From the NCBI GenBank assembly GCA_018389105.1, contig JACATO010001426.1, forward strand, positions 868,001 to 932,000: a stretch of DNA of 64,000 nt, read 5' to 3'. The notes below the pieces were generated by a model. It made no database searches and was not told the DNA's origin. It was given only the letters and a program-made list of their open reading frames with translations. The DNA is from Nautilus pompilius. Its lineage: Eukaryota > Mollusca > Cephalopoda > Nautilida > Nautilidae. Shown piece by piece: positions 22,478 to 34,829 of the stretch (its first letter is position 1; each line of letters starts with the position of its first letter). A program made the translations under genes and the position numbers.

Positions 22478-23486
22478 GATTTCCTTATTACACACGTCGA
22501 TATCGTTGTTAGTGATATTTACATCATTCTAACTAAAAATTGGTATCTTTTAAAATTGCAATCTCATAATCAGTGTATTTCCTACACATATGCATTTTAA
22601 TAGTATAAAGCCATCTTTACGTGCATACCTGCATTGAAAAGTCATACTGCAAAGGAATTGCCAACATCCTACATATTTTTAAAATATTAAAATATAAATT
22701 TTCAACGGCTTAATTGCATTTATTGGTAGTTTATTCTGTTTACTTCTCTCTATTTTTAAATATGAATAATAACAAGAAAACCATTTTGAAAATAAAAGCA
22801 AATATTTTCCATAGGATTTTCAGCATCAGTTTGCTGAACAATTGGTCACGTATTTTCCAGCATAAAGAAGATTTAATATAGACTCAGCGAATCGACCGTT
22901 ATCTTATCAACTATTTTACACAGAATATGCGTAATTATGTAGTTTTGTTGTTGTTGTTGTTGTTGTCCACGTTATTCTATTGTGTTTTGCTTTAGTTTTA
23001 GATGCTGCACGTGCATTCGGCACGCGCCTTTAGTTACTTGTCACTTGAATGATGCATAACACACTGAAGCCGGCTGGAATTGTCGAGGAAGTTCGTCATT
23101 CGATGGCAAGCCGTCTGATGTTCCTGGTTTTGTTTTCCAGCTTCGTTCAGATTCCTGCAAAATGTATCCTGCAGCTGTCCATGCGACTATATGCACGATC
23201 TCCTGTGCTTCAGTCTATTGTTTATTTAGCATTCTCAGCTGACATTATTAGTATTATTATTGGTGCTTCAAACACCTTAATCTGACAAGAAAATGTTGTG
23301 ATCAGATCTCCTCGGGTGGTTAACGCCAAGACGGTCTCTAAATTGTCGAGCTGTTTTACTCGTCCGACGCAGCATCGGTGAGTGGTTTGGTCTGTCTAAG
23401 ATACTAATGCAAGTCCACGGCTGCGGAGAAGCGGATGGAGTTGAAGAGAGAGAGGTCTGTTCCGATATACGGGCAAGCCAACTATA
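22478..23486 (+). repeat. Near-identical 3' flanking block, copy 2 (1,009 bp)
   Basis: Begins 20 bases after the copy 2 stop codon. The first AATAAA of copy 1 is altered here (AATATAAA, near 22690), but the second is kept at about 22791. The GTT array (about 22943-22965) and the ATT array (about 23245-23260) differ in length from copy 1. Identity ends abruptly after the word CCAACTATA in both copies. Confidence 0.9.
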
Positions 23487-23489
23487 TTT

Positions 23490-24445
23490 CTTGATAATTT
23501 GGAAGACCTTTGCACAATCAAACACTATAAACCCTTTCAATTACCTACAAACAGAATTTGGTAAAATGCTTGCCAAGCCAGATCAAAACTGTTTGCTTTT
23601 GCTGTCGTAATTGTACTTTTTTGGCTGAGGCTTTGATGTTATTTTTCTTAACTAACTTCAAGATATTTTTCTTCGAGTGTTATACTTAATCTTGTCTGTT
23701 CATCTGATAGCTATACGTTTGGAAGCAATCAAAATGATCAAAACCTAATCTTAAGCTTTCATAAAAGTACGTTTTGGAAAGATTTTCTATATTCTCAGTA
23801 GATAGTACGCTTTCTTTCTCTTCTTGTCGAATTTCTGCCCTGACATTTGTGGAGAAGGTTGGGACGTTAGCTCTGATGACAAAGCAAGTTACCTGGGTAA
23901 GTTTAAAAATCTTCGGTAGAGATTAAGGTGCAAGACATTCAAGAATTACCTGAGGCATCTCCACACAAAATGTGCGCATTCTAAAACAGCTATAATAAAC
24001 TATGCGGGTAATTCCTAATCCTTTCTCATTTTTCTTTTTAAAGAATATACTCTGTCTGTATGGTGTCGCAGATTTCAACTATAAATAACACAAAATCACC
24101 GTTTATATGCCAATACCGAATTACGTAAAACTGCTGGGTTGTGGGGTAAGTTAAAGCCTTGTAAAGATATTCTCTTAGCTACTAAGGTTAAAATTTTGAT
24201 CACTGAAACAAAGCTGTTATCCGAAACCTCTGCTTTATTTCTGAGGAGTAGAAAATTTGACAGTATATTTACGATCTCTAAAGTCATCGTGTCTGACGTA
24301 AATTTATCAGTCGGCATGACGAAGTGATTATGGATGTCACATCGATATTTTTTTAAGTTTAACAAAGTAAAACTAGTTACCACGATATATCCTGCCTTGA
24401 AAAAGACGAAACGATGGCCACAGCCCGTTCATTTCACTAGTTCTC
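23490..24445. other. Intergenic after the DEG/ENaC pair
   Basis: No gene recognised. A + frame at 24139-24200 contains LKPCKDILLATKVKIL, faintly like the LKS-DI-L-TKV segment of RTE-type LINEs. This is not enough to call. Confidence 0.45.
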
Positions 24446-24449
24446 AATG

Positions 24450-24690
24450 ATTGGGCTACTGAAGAATGAGAGCCTCGCTTTCGTTAGATTCGTCTGTTTG
24501 ATTTATTTGTGCTCTTGTGTGGATATCGGGAAGTTGGGTTTATTTCCACATCTGAAAATAAATAGGTGTAGTAAGAATTTCCCTGCCGAAGCCGGAAGTG
24601 CTCGGTCTTTTATGTCGCAGGATAGGCAACAGGTAACTTCTGACGTATGCTCCGACGCCGGGCCATCTTCGATGTAAATAGATTATCTCT
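24450..24690 (+). repeat. Interspersed-repeat fragment sharing a body motif with the SINE at 1.1 kb
   Basis: The stretch around 24519-24565 (GGGAAGTTGGGTTTATTTCC, ACATCTGAAAATA) resembles 1247-1290 (CTTTCCACACCTGAAAATA). It is followed by GC-richer sequence and then a run of A at 24700-24716. I read it as a decayed related repeat. Confidence 0.35.
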
Positions 24691-24846
24691 TCTTTTTTTA
24701 AAAAAAAAAAAAAAAAACCTAATCTGACAAGCATCGGTACAGCAATGAGACACAAGTAGTGAAGGCATTGAACATTAGCCTTGGCACTCAAGCAAGTTAA
24801 CAAGGAATGGTTGGGCGCTCTTAAACGATAGTCTAGGTGCTAACCA

Positions 24847-25060
24847 TAAAAAAAAAAAATTATCCGTAAAACCTCCACAACAGCTTCCAGAAAAACTCAT
24901 CTAGAGATCTTTGTGTAGGCTGAAAACCGACGAGTTCGGCTGGTGCAGAAAAGCGAGAAGTAAAGTCAACACTAGGGAGATTCTCCAAAACAAGCCACTC
25001 TTGACCGGGAGTCGGACTCTTGGCAGTCAGGGTGTCTACCACTAAACCACCGGTCGTCCA
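24847..25060 (-). mobile_element. tRNA-derived SINE with A/T tail
   Basis: On the minus strand a tRNA-like head starts near 25060, with an A-box-like GGTGGTTTAGTGGTAGAC (25036-25053) and a B-box-like AGAGTCCGACTCCCGGTC (25003-25020). A body of about 130 bases and a T-rich tail (run at 24847-24860 on the + strand) follow. The layout is typical of a short tRNA SINE of about 210 bases. Confidence 0.65.
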
Positions 25061-26069
25061 TAATATTATGGTTTAAAAGAATAAAGCAGTAGGCGTAAAC
25101 AAAAAGTCATTGTTTTTCTGCTCTGGATATTCCATTACTATTTATCACGAAATGGTGTTTACTTGTTTTAATTCTCTAGCGCGGACAGGTCTGCTATTAG
25201 TTGGAAAATAAATTTAAAAGGTAAATAAATGCATAAAAATTAAATTTAATACAACTTTTGAAACGGCTTAAATGATTGCCTCATTGTTATGCTATACACA
25301 TATGATTTTATGCATGCTTTATAGCTTTTCAATGCCTTGTTCATCGTGTTACTCAGCTGTGATTATCTTATTGTGACTGATATGAAAATTGTAAGGGCAA
25401 AGCAGAGAGCTGGGCGAAATGAGTCAACTCACAATTTAGCAATTGAACAACGAGTTTGTTAAAGCCATGGAAATATTTCCTTAACTTCTAAGATCAGTAC
25501 GTGACTAGTCGTTGGGGTTAGGGTTAATTTTTTATGCCAGTACAAAAAAGGAAGTTGGAAAGATTTTATTAAAGAAACGCAAAATTGTGGTATATTCATT
25601 ATATCTCTCTTTGTAGCACCCCCCATTTTTATGAATAAATGCTTCTTCTCTCAATTATTCGCAAAACGCTAACTACCCGCACAGAATCCACGTGCACACC
25701 AGCATCCATTTTGTATGTTTTTTTAGAAAAGAGAACTTCCTTTTTACGGCTCAAAGAAGTTCTCTTATTCGCGCAAGGATACGCACGAACGAGCTGAGGA
25801 ATGGGAGTCGACCGATCAGCAAGTTATCATGGGTCCCCGAACGCTCTTTAATTATCCCACTGTCTTCAGCTTCGAAGGGGAAACGAGTTGTACTGAGGAT
25901 AGAAGATAAGTTAAAGCTGAGCTTAATCCAGCTCATTTGAACATTAACTATCCGCAAAAACTGACTATTCGCGTACCTCTAGGAACGGATGTTTGCGTAA
26001 AATAGAGTCAACTGAATCAAATAGGCAAAAAAACGGGTAGTTTTAAATCGTGCGTCATGATTTACAATT

Positions 26070-26660
26070 CTCGATTAGTGTAAGACAGGGTTCTGTTATA
26101 GATCCACTCTTTTGATATATCTGCGTATGTTAAAAATAAATGATATTAAATTGAATGTTACGGATAATATTGTAAATAACAGAGAAGTTTCAGATAAACC
26201 TGAATAATTTTTTGCTAGATTTCTTAGTCATATAAAAATATTAATAACATTACAAAAGAATATAATGTCTATTCTGAGGGGGGGAAGCGAAAACTATATA
26301 TGTCTATAATTAAATTGAAGATAATGCATTTATTTTTAAATCGTTTAGAAATTTTAGAGGTTATTATTATGAAAATATTATTTCAAAAACCAATAAATTT
26401 TGGCTCGTAATATAGTTAACAGGATGCAAGAAATAAATAATCCATAAGAATTTTAATTTTGTTATATAAATCCTTGGTTTTGTCAAATTTGGAATATGCT
26501 AGTCGAGTTTGAAATCTTTTCTCCAAGACAACGAATTACTGGAAAGCGTTCAGCATAATTTTTGACATTTCCAGATTTAAATTATTTTTAACAAGCAGAA
26601 AGATAAAACCTGTAAAATTTTGCCTTTTTAGTTATAAGACTTTTAGTAAAGACTTAACGA
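26070..26660 (+). pseudogene. Decayed non-LTR retrotransposon (LINE) reverse transcriptase
   Basis: At 26074 a + frame reads VRQGSVIDPLF followed by YIC, matching the reverse-transcriptase block with V-QGS-L-PLLF. From 26471 a frame reads SLVLSNLEYASRV then NLFSKTTNY, matching the thumb-region motif LEYAS-VW-PY of CR1/Jockey-type LINEs, and a YKTFSKDLTKVK stretch follows. Between them lie weak matches to the KCKVMH-type segment (KIMHLFLNR). Many stops and frameshifts are present, so it is dead. The ends, endonuclease domain and clade are not determined. Confidence 0.6.
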
Positions 26661-26699
26661 AAGTAAAATAATGGTTAACGATTTCAGCGTGTAAAGAGG

Positions 26700-28337
26700 A
26701 AAAAAACAATTTTGGCAATCTGCAGTTATCAGTATCAAGGGTGATAATTATAGATTTTCTATAGTTTCAGCATGGGGCTAATATTAGAAATATATTTTAG
26801 CAATAAAATCGAAAATAAATCAAATAGATTGCCTATAATAGTGGTTAATAGTATAACTAAATTTACAAAGTGTATTTATAAATATTTCCCTTAGCGGGAG
26901 AGAAGCGGGGGTTGTGCTGAATGATAACTGAACTGAGCAAAACTGACTCGCCCCGGATCTCGCATTTCCCAGTCCAATTTTGTACAGTGCGGCTGTTATT
27001 CCAAGGATAGCACTCCCTCCGGATTTACCTTTAGTTAGTTAATTTATTCTTTTCATTTCTACTCTTCTTTTAATGGAAATTCGAACTGGAAAATCAAAAA
27101 TAATAATAATTAATAAACGGGCAATGCATTTTGTTTGCATGGTTTTACGTTATAAATAATTACCATTCCAACTTGCGCCGTTGTTAATGACGATGATTCT
27201 ATTTAAGTTCAAGACAAAACGTGGCACCGTCTCTTTTGTATCGTCGCTTGGTAAGTAAGTAACTGACTGACAGTTGAATTTTTAAACTAATCGGATCAGC
27301 TTTCAGAAATATTTATAAATTTCTAAAATGCTAAAGATTAATTTTGTTTTAAATGCCTAATCAGTGATATCATTATTTCTTTAAAAAAATAGAATTTTTT
27401 TTCTTTTCGTTTTCCTTTCGTGCGTTTGTAACATTTACTTTTTATTTTAGAAAACTATAATAAAAAAATCAAATGGATATAATGATTTATATTATTTCAT
27501 TAAATCCTCCTGAACTTTGTTTATCTATCTCACCTCCTTATGATAAGGACAGCTTCCTTCATACCAGCCAGGTACTCTGTAAAAAGACACCTGCTATTTC
27601 ACATTGCCGTGTGATAAGTGTACCGTGGAACTCCGATGAGTCGCCCTGAGTTTCGGTTAGATAGGTGTGAACAGACTTCACAGCGAGTAATACTAAACAA
27701 TGTGAAGTAACAAGTATTTTACGTAGCAAACCTGGTACATAATTTTTCTTATCAAAAGGTGGATAAATCCAAGCAGAAATCGAGGACTATACAATGAGAT
27801 AACGTACATTACTGTATCCACTTGATTACAACATTATTATAATTTAATTGATAATAATGAAAGCATTTGCTTCTTTTTTTTTTAAATATCTGTTGAAAAA
27901 ACTTAATTTTATTATTCTACTCCCTCTCTAATCAGACCAGCAGAAATGTTTTGCTTTTAATTTTCCCAAAGAATTTATGTTGAAATATTCTTTTTATTTT
28001 TTCAGGAAAGTTTCGAAAAGGATTCAAAACTGCGTGTTCCTGTTGCTTTTCTTCAATGAAAAATGATAGAAGAATCCCCTTAGGTAAATATTATATCGTT
28101 CTTATTTCTGGCAGTAACAGTGACAGAAGTACAATGAATGCGACAGCATCGTCCATACAGTAATAACAAGAAAAACAGTTGTTACATTAGTAATAGTAAC
28201 AAGAGGCACTATACGTATGGCTGTTAGTGGCAATACCAATGATCGTATAGTTAGTGCTAATGGTAGTCTGGAAGGTTTTAATGATATAGCAATGCAACCA
28301 GTAACAATAAGAGCAGCAGCAGCAGCAGCGCAGCAGC

Positions 28338-28389
<52 letters not shown>

Positions 28390-29080
28390 CCAATAATAGT
28401 AACATTAATATTATCAATAGTATTGGTAGTATCAGTAATACTATGGTTTCCTTCAACGTGTTCTTACCGACGCCATCGAGCCTCTCTTCCAATCTTCTTG
28501 GTTGCATCGATTACCTCCCCTGTCTCGTTTTATTTGTGTTGTCTACATATCCAACGACGACAGTGAAGCAGCAGAAGCTCTTTTAAAAAAAAAAAAAAAA
28601 ACTGTTTCGTCGGCGACGGAAACAGTATTTTGTAAATGAACGGGCAACAGTAACATTCGATCGCTTTTATTTCAGCTTAACAGTTTCCTGGGTACAAACT
28701 GGAAGTATGGCAAGAGTTTGCGCACTTTGCCCCGCATTACAGAAACTCTGGCATCTGTCGTGGCTGAAGTCTGTCGGAAGCCATGTTTAACCTGAACGAC
28801 GGTGGTGCTGCTGTCGGTCGCTGATAACTCAGATTTCCATTGTTTTTCCATTGATTGCATCCCGCACGTTTTCTGTTTGTCTGTGGTTGATGAACCGGCC
28901 ATCAGTTAACGATGTTCATCCATCCTTAAGATGGTTCGTCTTTCTTAAAATTTATCCCCCACCCCGTCACAGTCAGACAGGAGAGAATATTTAGAAGAAA
29001 GACTTGTTTCAAATAAAAATGTTTCTTTTTAACTTTTTGCGAACTAAATGTTTATTTATTGACCTCTGAAAACTTTACGC
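26700..29080. other. Intergenic
   Basis: AT-rich and contains the AGC/AGT microsatellite. No gene or RNA recognised. A 76-codon minus ORF at 28672-28902 has no signature. Confidence 0.5.
28312..28389. repeat. Compound (AGC)n-(AGT)n trinucleotide microsatellite
   Basis: About 28 bases of AGC units (with one break near 28330) change directly into about 50 bases of AGT units. The poly-Leu ORF on the minus strand is a by-product of this array. Confidence 0.95.
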
Positions 29081-29086
29081 GGACTG

Positions 29087-29128
29087 CGGGGTAATCGGGG
29101 AGGGGGGAGGGAGGGAGGAGGAGAGGGA
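29087..29128 (+). other. Potential G-quadruplex tract
   Basis: Five or more runs of three or more G separated by loops of 1-5 bases, at the edge of a region with higher GC than its surroundings. This is structure potential only. Confidence 0.5.
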
Positions 29129-29129
29129 A

Positions 29130-32100
29130 CAGGGATGTCAGCAAAAAGACAATGAAGAAAGTAGCAAATGCTTCGAACGAGAAAGGAGTAGCGCACCAGG
29201 TCGTCTAGGTGGGAGATCTCTCGGTCTCTTATCGGGCGGCTGGTTTCTAACGGATTCCTGCACCAGCGTGGCGTCTATTTTTTACGGCAGTCCGGGCACC
29301 ATAAATCTGTTCGTTATTCGTGTCCAATATCACCGTCCATTTACCACTTTCTCTTGTTGTAGATATCGCAGCACTTTCTTTTCTCTCCCCTTTCCTGGGC
29401 CCGGCTGGCGACTCAGTTTCAAGCCACCACCCGCCCTTTTCTTTTTTTACTTCCTCCCCTCTCCAACGCCCGAAAATAGTGCAACGTTTGATATATATAC
29501 GTCAAAAAGTAGGACTTTGCATAATTATTTAATTCAAACTTAGAACACGGACAGCCATGGACGAAAGAGAGGAAGAACTCTTCAGATGAATACTTGTTAG
29601 GTGAATAAAATCTGGAAGATTTCTTATCGCATGCAGAAGTTTTTAATAAAAGATCCTGAGGTTAAGTTTAGGGTCAGGTGCGCGCGACCCTGTCGTATTT
29701 GCATCAGCTAGTGACTGCAACATTTCTAACTCTCGCTGAAGAGTTCCCATCTCAGTTGAGCAGCGGAGAATGAGAACGTGCTTCCGCCAAACGCCAAGCC
29801 CCAACTACGAGCACAAAGCACCCTGCAACCGGCCCGGAGCTCCACCGGTGTAAAGGATGGATCGATCTCGTTGGTCGTTGCGGCTATTTTCTTTTTGTCG
29901 CGTTGGAAGCAAAACTGCCAGGTTCGCAAACGCTGTGACAGCGAACACACACAAGGCGGTTGGTTTATACCACTGCGCGGTTTTATCGGGGACTTGTTGG
30001 ACAAATAACGAGTTAAGCGCCTAAACGTAGCAGGTGAGAGGCTGGGCAGGTTATCTGCCTGCCATACAAGGTTGAAATAAGTAGTGTTTAAGGCCAGCTC
30101 GGCATAGGTATCGGCGTGAGATGTAGATGACCTTAATGAAGAGATACTGAAGTGTTTGAGTCAGTTCAACAACGGCGATTTATTGATCTGGATATCCAGT
30201 CCTCCTTCCCCGTAGCGCTCCCAAACGAACAGTAGGTCGAGAGTCTGAATACAAAGACAAGTTTGAGGTTGATGGCGCCGCACCGAAGTCTTTGGGAATA
30301 TAAAGGTCGCCTCCGGGATCAAAATGTAGGCCGGCTGTATGGCTCTGAATGCTAGAATGGTAGATGCGAGGGCCACTATTATTCTGAACTCCCTGCCCGA
30401 TAGACGACATCACCACTTCGGATTGGGTGTTTCCCGTAAGAAAATGTAAGAGTCCGAAGAATAATTAGACTGAGTGAGAGGAGAAAGAACCGCCATAGAG
30501 AAGTCGCGCACTTACACCGGGCGCGGGTTTATTCGGCAGATATCTGGGAGGGCGCCCGAAAGGGAGCACGAGACTAGCGCGCCGCGATTTAGCTCTTAGG
30601 CTGAAGGTAAGCAGACATCGGCTGACCAGTTAGCCCTCCGGAACGGCCGCGCCTGCCGTACTAGACAGAAACATGACGAGATCATTAACGTCTGCTGCCC
30701 TGTCAGAAAGAAGACTGCGAATCTTCCGCGGAGCCCCTCCCACCCATAACAGCCAAAGTTGAGAGTGACCGGAAACCCACAAAAGCTGCTGTCTCGCGGT
30801 TGTACGAAAATCTTGTCGATAATCTCCATGGTGGTTTGTGGACTTCAGAAAGATTATCGCGTCGATGACATCAGCACTGACAAAAAGAGTGGCTGCCCTG
30901 CAGGTTTCCAGGGGCTTGGTAAAGCACAGACATGTTTACAAGATTTGGGCACCCTAAGAGCCAGGTGACCCCGATGTACTATCAAGGGGCTGCTACAAGC
31001 CGACCTAACAAAGTTTTCTCAAATCATTTGGTAGACGATCAACAATAATTGCCCTCCGTCATCCCTGTCCGGTTTGGTAAGCATTTCGAAGAGCACGGTG
31101 GGCTTCAGTAATACGCAAGTATACCGTGCCTAACAAAATCTTAGAAGTCTCAGAACTGTCAAAGCGAAATTATCCTCTGCGAAACCAAGAAGGTTTAGCG
31201 ACCTGCGTTCACGTAGGAATCTAAGGCAGACACGAAGACTAGTGACGGATCTAGATTAGCTTGATTTCCCCGCGCGCTACTGGCTGTAAGGTTAGCCTCC
31301 AAAGAAACCCAATAGGATATAACGTCTCTCCCTACCACGAGTGACAGCCGCAGATCACTCACCTACTCGCCTCCGTGCTGGCTTAGGCGCTCATCTACCT
31401 CTTTTCCACGCCTTCAAGATTTACTGCTACCGAAGAAGTTCTGGTCGCCATAGACTCTACATTAAAGCAGCACTTCTCGAGCTTGCGATGTCAAAGCTTC
31501 CAAAAACATGGTAGATAGTGCGTATGTTAACTGATAGAAGGCGAATGATCCACTGATCATAGTAGCTTCAGCACAATGGAATGTCTAGGGCTATCAGTTC
31601 TCTGCTCCACAAGACCACGTAACTTATATATACTTCAGCTGAATTACTAAAGAGCCATAAAGAACATACCAAACTCAGTCATACCGATGGTAGATGAGCC
31701 ATTAGTAGTACACAAGACCAGCTACCTAAACGAAGATAATGGTTTTGGCAAAACTACACAACCCATAGAGCTGCTTCACAAGAGGAATTCCATTGAATTT
31801 ACACCACCACTCTTGTAAAGAGCAGCACAACAAAGACGCCAAAGCTCAGACCCAGCTGAATAGTCATTTCGGTGTGATAATCTTGGATAAAGAATGTCTA
31901 CACCAACTTATTCTACGCCACCATCTTGGGATGCAGTACTTTCGTCCAAATAACTTTGGTCTACAATAATTTGGAGTGTTTTTAGACCAAAATGCCTTTA
32001 GACCATTGTACCTACACCCCACCATCTTACTGAGTCACCTGCTTGGCTTTTGTCGCGACGTCTGGAATGCGCTAACATATCTGGCTACGCATCAATGAAA

Positions 32101-32380
32101 ACGAGACCATCTGCGGTGCCAACGGTATCCGTTAGGCCCTTGGGGCGGCGATAACGATGAAGCCAACTCTTGTAGCTCTCCATTTCTTTTTTAGGCTGAG
32201 TACATTCCCATGTAAAATGATAATGGGAAGTAGATAGCGCGCAAAAATTCGCTGGTAAACTCATCCATCGGCTATTACAGGTGCGTTTGCAATCAGCAGC
32301 GAGCTCAACGTAGCTGCTCCAGTCCTGGGCATGGATGCTCACAGTTCCTTCCTTAGGCTAAATTATCCACTAAAACAGTG
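29130..32380. other. GC-richer region without recognisable genes
   Basis: Noticeably less AT-rich than its surroundings for about 3 kb, with no long ORF. It has a good splice-donor-like CAG/GTGAGAG at 30031-30038. It may be old repeats or untranslated exon/promoter DNA; nothing here supports a named gene. Confidence 0.4.
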
Positions 32381-32389
32381 GTAAAATTA

Positions 32390-34400
32390 CAATTTTTAAA
32401 AAAGATAAATGCGCAAATATAATAAATCTGCATAAAATATTGCTACTGGGTTTTACTCAAAATTATGTTGGTAATCGAAAATCAGACACAGCAGCAAGAT
32501 GTTACGATATAAAATCTACAGTTTACTTCTGATCCAATAAGTAGTAAAGTGAATTTAAGAAAATCTGTTTCGTTTATAGCGCTACAAATTATGTTCGTAA
32601 TAATTTTCCCTGCGCAAAATTAACTGCCATAAAATTGACACATCGTATAACGCATGGGTCTACAGTACAAGTAAAAATTACTATTCTCCGATAAAAGTAC
32701 ACCTTAACTAAATGAAGACTATATATGAAAACGTTTATTGTTTTCCTAGTGATATGAAGAGTGCTTTTTACAACATATAATATATAAAGCCAGGTAAATT
32801 GTGGTGGTCGAGATCTGCTAGTCATCTATTTATAAGGGTTGTGCGACTTTCGAGAAGCTAGTGTAGATTAGAATACAGTGTTTCCAAAAGATATCAAGCT
32901 AAAACCTGTTTGAGACTTCTTCATAAGCTATGTTTTAACAATGCTTCTCCTGATAACAGAATCCGGTTATGTAGTTTAGTGTTATGGTTGGACGGGTACA
33001 TTTAGTTTTGCTGCTGGTTAATCTTCGGTGTTATTTGTAGCTAGTATTACATTTTCGAAGAAACAGATAACCCCGCTCAAAGCTTATGGATACAGACACC
33101 GTTATCTGTTAGCCATAAACCTTGCTGACAGCAAAATACCTTCCAAATCTTTATTAAACACAAGCCATCTATGCAAATACATCTTCCTAATTGCTTTGTG
33201 GTTTTAGTGTAATTTCTAACATGTGTCTAGTATTGTAAACATTAAAAAGCTGGCAATTTAATTTAGTTTAGTAGGTATAAGATGACAGGTCATCATAAAC
33301 AATGCGAGGCATCATGGAAAATAAATGCCGTTACTATGGTTTCTTTAACTAATTAATGGTAATACAGTTAATCAAACTTGCCATCTAAGATAATTTATTA
33401 AACTTATTGTTATTTTGCTTGTATGCCTTAGATGAGAGAAGGGTGTATTTATACACTTGATCGAAGTAAAATATTCTTTAATCTTTCTAATATTTTACTG
33501 TTATACATTGGTTTTGCTAATATCTAGAATAATTCTAAAATCTCAATTACAAAAATAAAACTTATCGGGTTCTTAACTGATTTTTGTGGTCTATAAAACA
33601 ACATCTGTTTCGTATTAATCAATTCTTAAATAAATGTTTTTATTTTATTGTGCTATAAAATCGACAGTTTTACCTATTTTTATCAAAATCATGTCTTAAT
33701 AAATAAAGAAATATATAAGCTTTTCAAAAAGACATTTTGTGGCTGTTATGACAAAGCTAATCCAACGTGATGCTATAAATCGCAGCAATGAAACTCAAAC
33801 AGAGGTGAAATACTGAAAACTCACCCTAAACCTTACAAAAAGTATCAATAATAAAAACTAACAACCAGCTTCTTTACCCCCTTTTTTTATTAAACACTTT
33901 CTATTTTTTAAAAGAAGACAATCCACGGTTTATGATAATCTTTATTATTTCAATGAAACGAAAATTTTCAGAAAACGTAACAAACGGTAAAATTTTACTA
34001 ACTGAAATTAGATTTAATGAATGAGATCATAGAAAATACGTGTTTTCTAATCCGTGTGCATCGTGCTTGTTTCAGAACAGTAATACTAATAAAATATGTA
34101 TTTTTAGTTTTCAATTGTTTGATAGATTTTCGTTATGTGTCAGTAAATTTTAGATAAAACTTTTAATATCATAATGGCGATTCTTAAATTAAAAATTCTA
34201 ACATTACGTTATTTAAATTTGATTTTCAAAGCTTTTTTTTTTCTTACACAAATTAAGTATTTTAAATTTGATTTTAAAAAAATAATGATATTAATTTTAA
34301 CGTAATTATTTTATAAGCATATTTATATCATTCAAAGTTAATTGCTTCGGTTTTATATATCTATATTAACTGAGAATGTTTGTCTACATTTTGTAGTTCT
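32390..34400. other. AT-rich intergenic
   Basis: No recognisable features up to the minisatellite. Confidence 0.55.
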
Positions 34401-34410
34401 CATCATTACT

Positions 34411-34823
34411 AAAGTCGTTGTCGGTGTTGCTGCACTTATTTCCCTCGTTGTCTGTGTTGCTGCACTTATTTCCCTTGTTGTCTGTGTTGCTGCACTTATT
34501 TCCCTCGTTGTCTGTGTTGCTGCACTTATTTCCCTTGTTGTCTGTGTTGCTGCACTTATTTCCCTCGTTGTCTGTGTTGCTGCACTTATTTCCCTTGTTG
34601 TCTGTGTTGCTGCACTTATTTCCCTCGTTGTCTGTGTTGCTGCACTTATTTCCCTTGTTGTCTGTGTTGTTGCACTTATTTCTCTCGTTGTCTGTGTTGC
34701 TGCACTTATTTCCCTTGTTGTCTGTGTTGCTGTACTTATTTCCCTCGTTGTCTGTGTTGCTGCACTTATTTCCCTCGTTGTCTGTGTTGCTGCACTTATT
34801 TCCCTTGTTGTCTGTGTTGCTGT
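34411..34823. repeat. 30-bp minisatellite with 60-bp higher-order period
   Basis: About 14 tandem copies of a 30-base unit containing GTTGTCTGTGTTGCTGCACT. Units alternate between TCCCTCG and TCCCTTG at their start, so the true period is 60 bases. The alternation breaks once, at 34771, where two C-type units stand side by side. Because 30 is a multiple of 3, long ORFs (up to 185 codons) stay open on both strands across it. They are products of the repeat, and I do not call them genes. Confidence 0.95.
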
Positions 34824-34829
34824 AAATTT

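Noticed and set aside
24139-24327. LKPCKDILLATKVKIL, similar to an RTE-type LINE segment
   Set aside because: A single short match without the following YG-E-W motif. Too weak to annotate.
28187-28507. Poly-Leu 106-codon ORF on the minus strand
   Set aside because: Translation of the AGC/AGT trinucleotide array.
32085-32342. Minus-strand ORF with a phrase like the W-x-x-LAAD tail of some LINE proteins
   Set aside because: Only one weak motif, with no reverse transcriptase or Cys-rich tail next to it.
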